Positions 48,359 to 56,153 of a stretch of 64,000 nt of DNA are shown here, in pieces; the stretch's first letter is position 1, and the number at the start of each line of letters is the position of its first letter. Source of the DNA: Maribacter litopenaei (lineage in GTDB: Bacteria; Bacteroidota; Bacteroidia; Flavobacteriales; Flavobacteriaceae); the NCBI RefSeq assembly GCF_025244665.1, contig NZ_CP104205.1, forward strand, positions 3,593,001 to 3,657,000, read 5' to 3'. The translations under genes and the position numbers were made by a program. The notes under the pieces were generated by a model. It was not told the origin of the DNA. It worked only from the letters and a program-made list of their open reading frames with translations, and ran no database searches.

Positions 48359-48616
48359 ATGAGCACTTCTGAACTAAATACTACAAAAAAGGAACTCGTT
48401 AATTGGATTGAGTCTTTAAAGGATGATACGCTTGTTGGGTTGCTCAATTCTGTAAAGCTTTCCAGTGAGGGTAAATCGGGGGATTGGTGGGATGAACTGA
48501 CCGAAAGTGACAGGGTCAATATTCTTGCCGGTATCAGGGATTTTGAACAAGGAGGTACAATGAGTTCAAAAGATTTTTGGAACGGTCTCGGCCAATGGAT
48601 AATTTTGTTCAGGTAA
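48359..48616 (+). CDS. Antitoxin-like protein of a RelE/ParE-type pair
   Basis: 85 residues from ATG at 48359: MSTSELNTTKKELVNWIESL, KDDTLVGLLNSVKLSSEG, then WWDELTESDRVNILAGIRDF and a C-terminal EQGGTMSSKDFWNGL. This is the common small antitoxin fold paired with ParE toxins in Bacteroidota. The toxin start codon lies within its end (22-nt overlap), so expression is coupled. It neutralises the toxin and probably represses its own promoter. The pair likely stabilises island 2. Confidence 0.75.
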   Translation: MSTSELNTTKKELVNWIESLKDDTLVGLLNSVKLSSEGKSGDWWDELTESDRVNILAGIRDFEQGGTMSSKDFWNGLGQWIILFR

Positions 48617-48891
48617 AGTGGACAGAAAGATCACTTTCAAATGCACTTGACATTAAGGAATTTCTTAGGGTCAAATTCAATAAAAAAGAAGTCCTTAAAT
48701 TTGAGAACCTGCTAAAACAATTTGAAAATACGGTTTCGAATTTCCCGACCCTTTACCCCGAATCTAAAAGTAAAAAACTAATAAGGAGGGCCGTCATACA
48801 CAAAAGAACGACAGTGTATTATGTGTTCAAAGGGAATATTGTCACTATAATCGCCATGAAAGACAATAGACAACTTAAACCAAAGTATTAA
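48595..48891 (+). CDS. RelE/ParE-family toxin
   Basis: 98 residues from ATG at 48595: MDNFVQVKWTERSLSNALDI, then FNKKEVLKFENLLKQFENTV, SNFPTLYPESKSKKLIRRAV, IHKRTTVYYVFKGNIVTIIA. The pattern of helix-helix-beta sheet and the basic block before the final strands match ParE/RelE. It inhibits gyrase or cuts mRNA at the ribosome; which one cannot be told. It overlaps the antitoxin gene by 22 nt. Confidence 0.82.
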   Translation: MDNFVQVKWTERSLSNALDIKEFLRVKFNKKEVLKFENLLKQFENTVSNFPTLYPESKSKKLIRRAVIHKRTTVYYVFKGNIVTIIAMKDNRQLKPKY

Positions 48892-48911
48892 AAATCAGTA
48901 AAATTAGGTTT

Positions 48912-49157
48912 CTATAACCCTAAACCTTTGTTCCTTGTTTTTTTAAAACTGTTTTCTACCGATTTTTCCTGTTTCTTATCTTTTAAAAGTTTGGCTTCAT
49001 CAATAAAGCACTGCATTCCCAAATGCATTGGATTATCGGGCATGATTTTTTCTTGATTCTGAATCAAAGGAGTTTTAAGGTTCAACTCTTCAGCCAAACG
49101 ATAGCCTAAATTAAAGGCGCTTTTAAACTTTTCGTCAACTTTAATCTCTTCTTCCAT
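48912..49157 (-). CDS. Small hypothetical protein, island 2
   Basis: 81 residues, helical and charged: EEEIKVDEKFKSAFNLGYRL, AEELNLKTPLIQNQEKIMPD, CFIDEAKLLKDKKQEKSVEN. It starts 2 bp after the stop of the HTH gene, so the two form an operon. Small proteins of this kind often follow the excisionase gene in Bacteroidota elements; the role is not known. Confidence 0.6.
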   Translation of the reverse strand: MEEEIKVDEKFKSAFNLGYRLAEELNLKTPLIQNQEKIMPDNPMHLGMQCFIDEAKLLKDKKQEKSVENSFKKTRNKGLGL

Positions 49158-49159
49158 AG

Positions 49160-49429
49160 TTAAAAAGTTTCACGTGCGTGTTTTTCAATGTATTCCATAA
49201 TAGACACTCTGTCGTATAGAATAATCTTCTTTTGAGGCTGTGAAAACCTGACCTTTCCTTCATCCCTTAGTTTTTGAAGGGTGGTAGTCGACTTAATTTT
49301 CAAAATCGACATAGCCTCCTCACCATCAATCCATCTCTCTGGTGTGTTTGGTCTTTTCGATTCTACATGTTCAATTACTTTCCGAAACAATGCATAAAAT
49401 GCTTCCTCTTGTAGACAAACAACTTGCAT
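49160..49429 (-). CDS. Excisionase-like helix-turn-helix protein
   Basis: 89 residues with a MerR-type HTH_17 domain: PERWIDGEEAMSILKIKSTT, TLQKLRDEGKVRFSQPQKKI, ILYDRVSIMEYIEKHA. Such proteins in Bacteroidota mobile elements act as recombination directionality factors or regulators. Its position at the right end of island 2, 240 bp from the arm-type repeat and 300 bp from the tRNA, supports that role. Confidence 0.8.
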   Translation of the reverse strand: MQVVCLQEEAFYALFRKVIEHVESKRPNTPERWIDGEEAMSILKIKSTTTLQKLRDEGKVRFSQPQKKIILYDRVSIMEYIEKHARETF

Positions 49430-49668
49430 AATTGAAAATCGGTTGGTTTAATTATTGCTTAAGGAATATATTAAAATATATCCTAGTGGATTGAATAATT
49501 AGATAAACTGTCTAAAAAAGTCAATAAGTGGGACTGAATAATGAATGTCAATTATATTTAAACTAAGAGAGTATTGAATATGGCAAACCCGAGCCATATT
49601 GTGTTCAATATGTAAACGAAATAGTTTTAAATAAAAAGTGAAAACACCAAATCCTACATTCCAAAAAA

Positions 49669-49688
49669 GCACGCTGAAAGCACGCTGA
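49669..49688 (+). promoter_or_regulatory. Candidate recombinase arm-type site, right end of island 2
   Basis: GCACGCTGAAAGCACGCTGA, identical to 30377-30396, preceded in both places by CC and an A run. It lies 48 bp from the tRNA 3' end. Confidence 0.6.
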
Positions 49689-49695
49689 TGAAACA

Positions 49696-49731
49696 AATAA
49701 GGCAGTCACAAAGTATTGTGACTGCCTTATT
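49696..49731 (-). terminator. Terminator after the tRNA gene
   Basis: Perfect 15-bp stem (AATAAGGCAGTCACA / TGTGACTGCCTTATT, 6-nt loop) 5 bp past the tRNA 3' end on the minus strand. Confidence 0.85.
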
Positions 49732-49735
49732 TTAC

Positions 49736-49812
49736 TGGTGATCCCACATGGGCTCGAACCATGACACCCCTGATTATGAGTCAGGTGCTCTAACCAGCTG
49801 AGCTATAGGACC
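49736..49812 (-). tRNA. tRNA with anticodon CAU (tRNA-Met or lysidine-type tRNA-Ile)
   Basis: 77 nt with encoded CCA. Acceptor GGTCCTA / TGGGATC (two wobble pairs) and discriminator A, D-arm AGCTCAGCTGGTTAGAGC, anticodon arm CCTGA-CTCATAA-TCAGG, T-arm CATGG-TTCGAGC-CCATG. The CAU anticodon means elongator Met or Ile read after lysidine modification; I could not decide. Its 3' end is the attachment site of the islands, so the 3' half may have been donated by island 2. Confidence 0.95.
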
Positions 49813-49900
49813 CGCAAATTGCGGATGCAATATTACCACTTATTTTTATATGCCACAACATTTTAAGATGTCATTTCAACTTCCCTCAATGCCTTCTTAC

Positions 49901-50303
49901 CTATTTTATCTCTTGGCAGAGTTCTATCAAAACTCCGTTTGTGGACTTAGGATGCACAAAGACTACCCATTTATTATCGGCACCCTTTTGGGGTTCATCC
50001 CCTAAGACATGAAATCCCTCTTGTTTTAATCGTTTCATTTCCGACCGGATATCCTCCACCTCGAAGGCTACATGGTGAATACCCTCACCTTTTTTTTGCA
50101 AGAATTTGGCTATGGGGCCATCGTCGTTCAAAGACTCCAATAACTCTATTTTATTGGGTCCGTTTTTTAAAAAAAGAGATCCGAACCCCTTCAGTAAGTA
50201 CTTCTTCCAATTTATAAGGCCCTGTCCCCAATAATTTTTCGAACAACATGTTGGAATCTTCCAAGTTTTTGACCGCAATTCCCAAATGTTCTATTTTTTT
50301 CAT
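49901..50303 (-). CDS. mce: Methylmalonyl-CoA epimerase, frameshifted
   Basis: About 134 residues when repaired, the normal length. It begins MKKIEHLGIAVKNLEDSNML, with the metal His in EHLGIAV, followed by FEKLLGTGPYKLEEVLTEG. An indel in the run of T/A bases near 50168 shifts the frame to KNGPNKIELLE. The later blocks GEGIHHVAFEVEDI (second metal His) and VFVHPKSTNGVLIELCQ (Glu ligand) are typical glyoxalase-fold sequences. It interconverts the (S) and (R) epimers of methylmalonyl-CoA in propionate metabolism. It is divergent from rbfA. Confidence 0.92.
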
Positions 50304-50368
50304 CTCAAATGCTATCAGTCCCTGTAAAGGATAACAACAAGATACATTATTCTATGTATTTTTGCGGT

Positions 50369-50761
50369 ATGGAAACACAAAGACAACGAAAGATAGCAGG
50401 GGTCATCCAAAAGGATATCGTAGCCATTTTGCAAAAAGCGGCCATTGAGGGTGGGCTAAGGGGTACCTTGATTTCGGTGTCCAAAGTTTCCGTTACTACC
50501 GACCTTTCCATCGCAAAGGTCTACATCAGTATTTTTCCAACAGATCAGGCCAAGGAACTCTTGGAAGGAATCAAATCCAACCAACCCCTCATTAAACATG
50601 AACTGGCGCAACGTACCCGAAATCAATTGAGAAGGGTTCCGGAGTTATTGTTCTATTTGGACGACTCTTTGGATTACATTGAAAAAATTGAAAAGTCCTT
50701 GAAAAGGGAAGAAAACCCTATTGAAAACAGGGATCTGTTGCCTAGAAGAAAAAAGTCCTGA
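50369..50761 (+). CDS. rbfA: Ribosome-binding factor A
   Basis: 130 residues from ATG at 50369: METQRQRKIAGVIQKDIVAI and the KH-like core VSKVSVTTDLSIAKVYISIF with LRRVPELLFYLDDSLDYIEK. RbfA helps mature the 30S subunit by acting on the 5' end of 16S rRNA. The preceding in-frame codons lack support. The permease gene starts 3 bp after its stop, as commonly seen in Flavobacteriia. Confidence 0.95.
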   Translation: METQRQRKIAGVIQKDIVAILQKAAIEGGLRGTLISVSKVSVTTDLSIAKVYISIFPTDQAKELLEGIKSNQPLIKHELAQRTRNQLRRVPELLFYLDDSLDYIEKIEKSLKREENPIENRDLLPRRKKS

Positions 50762-50764
50762 TTC

Positions 50765-51970
50765 TTGAACTTTCCGCTCTATATCGCTAAAAGATATGTG
50801 CGCTCCAAGAGCACACAAAATGCGGTGAACATCATTAATTTTATTACATTTCCGGTAATCGTCATTGGTTCCGCGGCCTTGTTTATAGTACTTTCCGGAT
50901 TTGCAGGACTCAAGACTTTCAGCCTTTCCTTTACCAACTCCTTTGATCCGGAACTAAAGGCCCAACCCGCTTTCGGAAAATTCTTTTCAATTACGGACGA
51001 ACAAGAGAAACGCTTGGGCAACATAAACGGGTTGGCCAATTACTCTAAGGAAATTGAAGAAAAGGTATATCCGGAACACAGAGGAAAAAACCATATTGCC
51101 TACATCAAAGGCATCGACTCCAATTATACCAAGGTGGTCAATACCGACTCTATTTTATATTTAGGTGACTGGACCATCAATGACCAACAAGTGGTTTCCG
51201 GTATGGGAATCGCCAATATTCTTAGCGTTACCATTAACCAATTCAGAAGTCCGATGCAGATCTACGCCTTTAAACCTGGTAAAGGATCCATCTCCCAGCA
51301 AGGTGTTAGCTCTCTGTACAACAGACTCCCGGTAATTATTGGTGGCGTATACGCCGTGGAGGCCGATTTGGACAATAAATATGTATTTGCGGACCTAGCC
51401 TTGAGCCAAGCCTTATTGGAAAAAACTGAAAACGATATTTACGGTATCAACTTTAAACTGCAAGAGGGAGCGGAGGAACAAAGCGTTCGTGAAGAAATAA
51501 AAAAGATATTGGGAGATGGTGTCATTTTAAAAAACAGGCGGGAACTCAACAGTACGCTCTATAAAATGTTGAACACAGAAAATATGGCAACCTACCTCAT
51601 CTTTACTTTGGTATTAGTCATCGCCTTGTTCAATGTCGTAGGAGCCATAATTATGATGATCTTGGACAAACAACAAAACTCCAAAACCCTCTATAGTTTA
51701 GGAACCACCATAAGGGAGTTGCGTAACATCTATTTTGTACAGGGCATTCTTGTTACGGGATTTGGAGGCCTCATTGGAGTACTATTGGGTTCCTTATTGG
51801 TTTGGTCACAGATTTTCTTTGGCTGGTTAAAGATTACACCTTCGTTGGCCTATCCGGTAGAGTTTCAAATCATCAATGTTCTGATCGTAATGGTCACTAT
51901 TTTGATTCTTGGGGTTATCGCCTCTAAAATTGCCAGTAGCCGAATCAATAAAAAATTGATTGCGACCTAA
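50765..51970 (+). CDS. FtsX-like ABC transporter permease (LolC/LolE-type)
   Basis: 401 intact residues from a TTG start. An N-terminal membrane helix (INFITFPVIVIGSAALFIVL) precedes a large periplasmic MacB-PCD-like domain. Three C-terminal membrane helices belong to the FtsX domain (YLIFTLVLVIALFNVVGAII, GILVTGFGGLIGVLLGSLLV, IINVLIVMVTILILGVIAS). LolCDE family permeases extract lipoproteins from the inner membrane with an ATPase partner encoded elsewhere. It follows rbfA by 3 bp, and the C-terminus overlaps dusB by 4 nt in convergent orientation. Confidence 0.9.
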   Translation: MNFPLYIAKRYVRSKSTQNAVNIINFITFPVIVIGSAALFIVLSGFAGLKTFSLSFTNSFDPELKAQPAFGKFFSITDEQEKRLGNINGLANYSKEIEEKVYPEHRGKNHIAYIKGIDSNYTKVVNTDSILYLGDWTINDQQVVSGMGIANILSVTINQFRSPMQIYAFKPGKGSISQQGVSSLYNRLPVIIGGVYAVEADLDNKYVFADLALSQALLEKTENDIYGINFKLQEGAEEQSVREEIKKILGDGVILKNRRELNSTLYKMLNTENMATYLIFTLVLVIALFNVVGAIIMMILDKQQNSKTLYSLGTTIRELRNIYFVQGILVTGFGGLIGVLLGSLLVWSQIFFGWLKITPSLAYPVEFQIINVLIVMVTILILGVIASKIASSRINKKLIAT

Positions 51971-52974
51971 GCGTGCTCAAACTGGTAATCCCCAAATTTT
52001 TCCGGAACTTCATCAAAGGCGTCAAAAACGTCGACGGCGTCGTCACTCGTGACCATTTTCATGCGATATTCCTTAAAATTGGGAATGCCCTTAAAGTAAT
52101 TGGTATAATGACGTCTCGTTTCAAACACCCCCAACTTTTCCCCTTTCCAATCAATGGACATTTGTAAATGTCTTCTTGCAGCCGCTACCCTTTCCTTCAT
52201 TGTTGGTGGTGGAAGATGTTCGCCAGTCTCAAAAAAGTGTTTCACCTCCCTGAAAAACCAAGGATACCCTATACTGGCCCTACCGATCATAGCACCATCC
52301 GGACCAAATTCATCACGCATTCGCATCGCTGCTTCCGGACTGTCCACGTCCCCGTTACCAAATACGGGAATATGCATTCTTGGATTGTTCTTCACTTCTG
52401 CGATAGGTTCCCATTTGGCATAACCCTTATACATCTGAGAACGGGTACGCCCATGAATGGAAATGGCCTTGCAACCCACGTCCTGTAGGCGCTCCGCTAC
52501 CTCCACAATTTTTATGGAATCCTCGTCCCAACCCAAACGGGTCTTCACGGTGATGGGTAATTTGGTATGCTTTACCATAGCATCCGTAAGGGAAACCATC
52601 AAGTCGATATCTTTTAGAATCCCCGCTCCGGCGCCTTTAGAAACCACCTTTTTCACGGGGCAGCCAAAATTGATATCGATCATATCAGGATTAGACTTTT
52701 CCACTATCTCAACGGATTGCAACATACTGTCCAAGTTGGCCCCAAAAATTTGAATGCCTACGGGGCGTTCCTTTTCGTAAATGTCCAGCTTCATAACGCT
52801 CTTGGCAGCATCTCGAATCAAGCCTTCCGAAGAAATGAATTCCGTAAAGACCACATCGGCGCCCTGTTCCTTACATAAAGCACGGAATGGCGGATCGCTC
52901 ACATCCTCCATAGGGGCCAACAATAGTGGGAATACCGGTAATTCTATATCGCCAATTTTGGGCATATTATGCAA
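51967..52974 (-). CDS. dusB: tRNA-dihydrouridine synthase (DusB)
   Basis: 335 residues; the native start may be the second Met (MPKIGDIELPVFPLLLAPME). The FMN-binding TIM barrel shows LLLAPMEDVSDPPFRALCKE, the catalytic Cys in INFGCPVKKVVSKGAGAGIL, KTRLGWDED, ISIHGRTRSQMYKGYAKWEP and GNGDVDSPEAA. It reduces uridine to dihydrouridine in the tRNA D-loop. Intact. Confidence 0.96.
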   Translation of the reverse strand: MHNMPKIGDIELPVFPLLLAPMEDVSDPPFRALCKEQGADVVFTEFISSEGLIRDAAKSVMKLDIYEKERPVGIQIFGANLDSMLQSVEIVEKSNPDMIDINFGCPVKKVVSKGAGAGILKDIDLMVSLTDAMVKHTKLPITVKTRLGWDEDSIKIVEVAERLQDVGCKAISIHGRTRSQMYKGYAKWEPIAEVKNNPRMHIPVFGNGDVDSPEAAMRMRDEFGPDGAMIGRASIGYPWFFREVKHFFETGEHLPPPTMKERVAAARRHLQMSIDWKGEKLGVFETRRHYTNYFKGIPNFKEYRMKMVTSDDAVDVFDAFDEVPEKFGDYQFEHA

Positions 52975-53007
52975 CGTTTTTAAAGGGGTGCAAAAATAGT
53001 ATTAATT

Positions 53008-54252
53008 TTAAAATGAAATAGTTGCGGTGATTTTTTTGCCATTGCGATCACTGGTAACCTCCGTTGCGTCACCTTCTTCAAAAATGGAAAGTGCACGCAT
53101 GTAGCTCATCATATCCGTCACAGTACTATCCCCTAATTGTATGACCACATCACCCTTTTTCAAGTCCAGCATCAGCAGCGGGTTTTCCATCGGTAACACC
53201 GTCAATGCGCATACCCTTACCGTCATATAGATAATCGGGCATTACACCCAGTGCTACTTTAAATCTTGGGGCTTCCTCGCTCTCATTCTTGGTTTTTCTA
53301 AAAGCCAATTTGGCATCATCGTCCAAGTCATAAATGACGGATAGAATATAATCGGTAATCATTTCCATTCCTTCATAGTTCAACTTGTCATAATCGTCCG
53401 AAGGTTTGTGGTAGTCTTCGTGCTGTCCAGTAAAGAAGTGTAATACCGGAATGTCCTGTAAATAAAACGAAGTATGATCACTTGAATTCCACCCTGATTC
53501 ACTCAAAACCAATTTAAACCCGGGATTGTTGGTATTTAAGACCTGCCCCCAAATGGGAGCCGTACCAGTACCACTAATGGAAAGGGTCTTGTCATCCCGC
53601 ATTCTCCCTACCATGTCCATATTGAGCATGTAATTTGTCTTCGATAGATCAATTGTTGGGTTTTTGGAAAAGTAATTACTGCCCAAAAGGCCCATTTCTT
53701 CCCCTGAAAAAGCCATAATCAAGTAATTGCTTTGCGTAAGCGTATCCCTGAGTTTGGAGGCCAATTGCAACAAAACCCCCACACCACTGGCATTGTCATC
53801 CGCACCGTTGTGAATGGCCTCGCCCTCCGCATATAAAGAACCTTCACCACCCATGCCCAAATGGTCATAATGGGCACCTATGATAACCGTCTTATCAGCT
53901 TGGTTATCGATATAACCAATTACATTGGTTCCTGTTATGGTGCTATCACCATCCATAAATTGCACTTCGGAGTGTGGGTCAATTTGGGTTTGAAGCTAAA
54001 GGTCCGGAAATAGGTACCCGCGCTTCCTTTGGGCGCCAATCCAATATTTTTCATTCGCTCTTCCAAATAGCGTGCAGCTTCTTTCTCGTAAGGAGTACCC
54101 GTTTCACGCCCTTGTAAGCTATCATTGGCCAAAAAGGCCACATCTTCCTGTAGGGTAACCTGTCTTTTTCCCTCTTTTTCACAGGAAATCAACGCCATAA
54201 AAAAAACGGACAAAAGTGTTAGATTGCGCAGCATAGCTTTTATTTTTGACAA
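53008..54252 (-). CDS. M28 zinc aminopeptidase with PDZ domain, lipoprotein, two frameshifts
   Basis: About 414 residues when repaired; a start at 54234 (MLRNLTLLSVFFMALISCEK) gives a clean lipoprotein signal. Zinc ligands: H in GAHYDHLG, D in GADDNASG, E in SGEEMGLLG, D in NMDMVGRM, and the final His in HFFTGQHEDYHKPSDD. A C-terminal PDZ domain (GVTDGKPAADAGLEKG, then DVVIQLGDSTVTDMMSYMRA) likely regulates or positions substrate. Breaks lie near 53985 and 53158. It trims peptides in the periplasm or at the surface. Confidence 0.92.
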
Positions 54253-55374
54253 AAATACGGATCTCCATGAGAATGTTATTCTTTTTAGGGCTTATCTGCC
54301 TCGTTTACAGTTGTAAAACCGATACCAAAAACTCTGAAAATTCTACTGAAGAAGCGGTCTCCTTAATGGCAGGCGAGGACACTTTGATCTATCCGGAAGA
54401 AAAGTATTTTAAGAGTATCCGCCAGATCACCTTTGGTGGGGACAATGCAGAAGCTTATTGGAGTTGGGACAACAAACAGATGATCTTTCAATCCAACAAT
54501 AGGAATTGGGGCCTTAATTGCGATCAAATGTTCTTAATGAATGTCGCCGATGGATTAACCGATTCCATTCCGCCTATGGTAAGTACCGGATATGGCCGTA
54601 CTACTTGTGCCTATTTTCTGCCGAGACAATAAACATTTTGTGTATGGTTCCACCCATTTGGTGGACAAGGAATGCCCGGAGGTTCCCCTTCGTAAAAATG
54701 GCAATTACGTATGGCCTGTCTACGATTCCTTTGACATTTTTGTAGCCGACCTGGAAGGTAACATTACGGCACAATTAACGAACGAACCTGGTTACGATGC
54801 CGAAGCTACTGTTTCACCTAAGGGGGATAAAATAGTATTTACCTCTACCCGAAGTGGCGATCTGGAATTATACACCATGAACCTGGACGGGACTGATGTA
54901 AAGCAGATCACCAACGAACTAGGTTATGATGGGGGTGCCTTTTTTTCACCGGATGGCACCAAGTTAATTTTTAGGGCTTCCCGACCCAAAACTCCCGAAG
55001 CCATTAAAAAGTATAAGGATTTACTGGCCGAAGGTTTGGTTGAACCTACGGAAATGGAGTTGTTCATTTGCAATGCCGATGGAAGCGACTTGAAACAACT
55101 CACCTTTTTAGGAAATGCCAATTGGAGTCCGTTTTTCCACCCTTCCGGGAAAAAGATTTTGTTCTCCAGTAACTTTGAGGCGGAAAAGGGGTTTCCTTTT
55201 AACCTCTATTTTATCGATATCGACGGCAAGAATTTAGAACGGGTGACCCATGGCGAAACCTTTGATGCCTTCCCTGTTTTTTCCAATGATGGGAAATATC
55301 CGGCCTTTTCCAGCAACCGAAACAATGGCGGAACTAGGGATACGAATCTCTTTATAGCGGAGTGGCAGGAGTAG
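54246..55374 (+). CDS. PD40/TolB-like beta-propeller lipoprotein, frameshifted
   Basis: About 376 residues; the likely start is 54267 (MRMLFFLGLICLVYSCKTDT, lipobox Cys). WD40-like PD40 repeats occur: ITFGGDNAEAYWSWDNKQMI, EATVSPKGDKIVFTSTRSGD, GAFFSPDGTKLIFRASRPKT, WSPFFHPSGKKILFSSNFEA, VFSNDGKYPAFSSNRN. The frame breaks at about 54622 and rejoins at RDNKHFVYGSTHLVDK. TolB-like propellers bind proteins or ligands in the periplasm; the partner is unknown. It is divergent from the M28 peptidase with overlapping starts. Confidence 0.88.
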
Positions 55375-55391
55375 TCCTTTATAACCTTTAA

Positions 55392-56153
55392 ATGACCATC
55401 CCTTTTGAGCAAGACGTTTTTGGAATAGATCTGAACATACACCTCCTATTGGAGTATGTTGCCTTCTTTGCAGGGTTTCGATATTATCTTTTCCTGCGGA
55501 AGAACTCTGAAGATGCCATATCCTCAAATAACCGACTATCCATTATCATTGGGGCTATTTTTGGTGCCCTCTTTTTCTCCAGATTGGTCGCTTTTTTGGA
55601 AAATCCATTATTGCAATGGGAGAAAGGTTGGTTGGCCATTTTGAACAACAAGACCATTATGGGCGGACTCTTTGGTGGTTTACTTGGTGTAGAACTGTCC
55701 AAAAAAATAATTGGGGAACAAAAATCTTCGGGCGATTTGTTTACACTTCCCATCATTTTGGGAATCATCATTGGACGGATAGGCTGCTTTTTATCGGGTA
55801 TCAAAGAGTTTACCTATGGTAAGGAAACCTCTTTTTTTCTTGGGATGGATCTGGGCGATGGTGTCCCTAGACATCCCATTGCCCTTTATGAAGTCCTATT
55901 CCTAATACTTCTTTTTATCTTCATAAAAAGATTTCAGCAACGACAGGAGCGATTGGAAAGTGGTATGTATTTCAAAATCTTTATGATATCCTATTTCCTG
56001 TTTCGATTTTTTATAGAGTTTTTAAAACCGAATACCTTTTTGGTTTTGGTGTTGAGCAGCATCCAAATTTTATGTCTAATTTGCCTGTTGTATTACTGGA
56101 AAACCCTCCGTCAATTCTTCACATATGCCCGAAGCAAAATACACCTACTATGA
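55392..56153 (+). CDS. Prolipoprotein diacylglyceryl transferase (Lgt)-like membrane protein
   Basis: 253 intact residues, about seven membrane helices. Lgt-family blocks are NKTIMGGLFGGLLGVELSKK, IILGIIIGRIGCFLSG (the arginine-rich signature region) and VPRHPIALYEVLFLILLF (HPxxLYE). The usual Lgt tyrosine/His catalytic context is partly kept. It overlaps the radical SAM gene by 29 nt, so the two are translationally coupled. It may be a paralogue dedicated to another lipid transfer, not lipoprotein maturation. Confidence 0.82.
   Translation: MTIPFEQDVFGIDLNIHLLLEYVAFFAGFRYYLFLRKNSEDAISSNNRLSIIIGAIFGALFFSRLVAFLENPLLQWEKGWLAILNNKTIMGGLFGGLLGVELSKKIIGEQKSSGDLFTLPIILGIIIGRIGCFLSGIKEFTYGKETSFFLGMDLGDGVPRHPIALYEVLFLILLFIFIKRFQQRQERLESGMYFKIFMISYFLFRFFIEFLKPNTFLVLVLSSIQILCLICLLYYWKTLRQFFTYARSKIHLL

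Larger units (their letters stand above)
30229..49738. mobile_element. Island 2: mobilizable island carrying a fructan utilization locus
   Basis: It runs from the tRNA fragment at 30229 to the 3' end of the intact tRNA at 49736-49812. Just inside both ends is the same 20-bp word GCACGCTGAAAGCACGCTGA (30377-30396, 49669-49688). An integrase lies at the left end, an excisionase-like HTH gene at the right end, and MobA/MobC plus an oriT-like region between. Cargo is a PUL-type fructan operon and a toxin-antitoxin pair. There are no conjugation genes, so it would need a helper. Boundaries are inferred from repeats. Confidence 0.75.

Noticed and set aside
49499..49696. Short minus-strand ORF next to the tRNA
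   Set aside because: It starts within the terminator and contains the arm-type repeat; no family resemblance.
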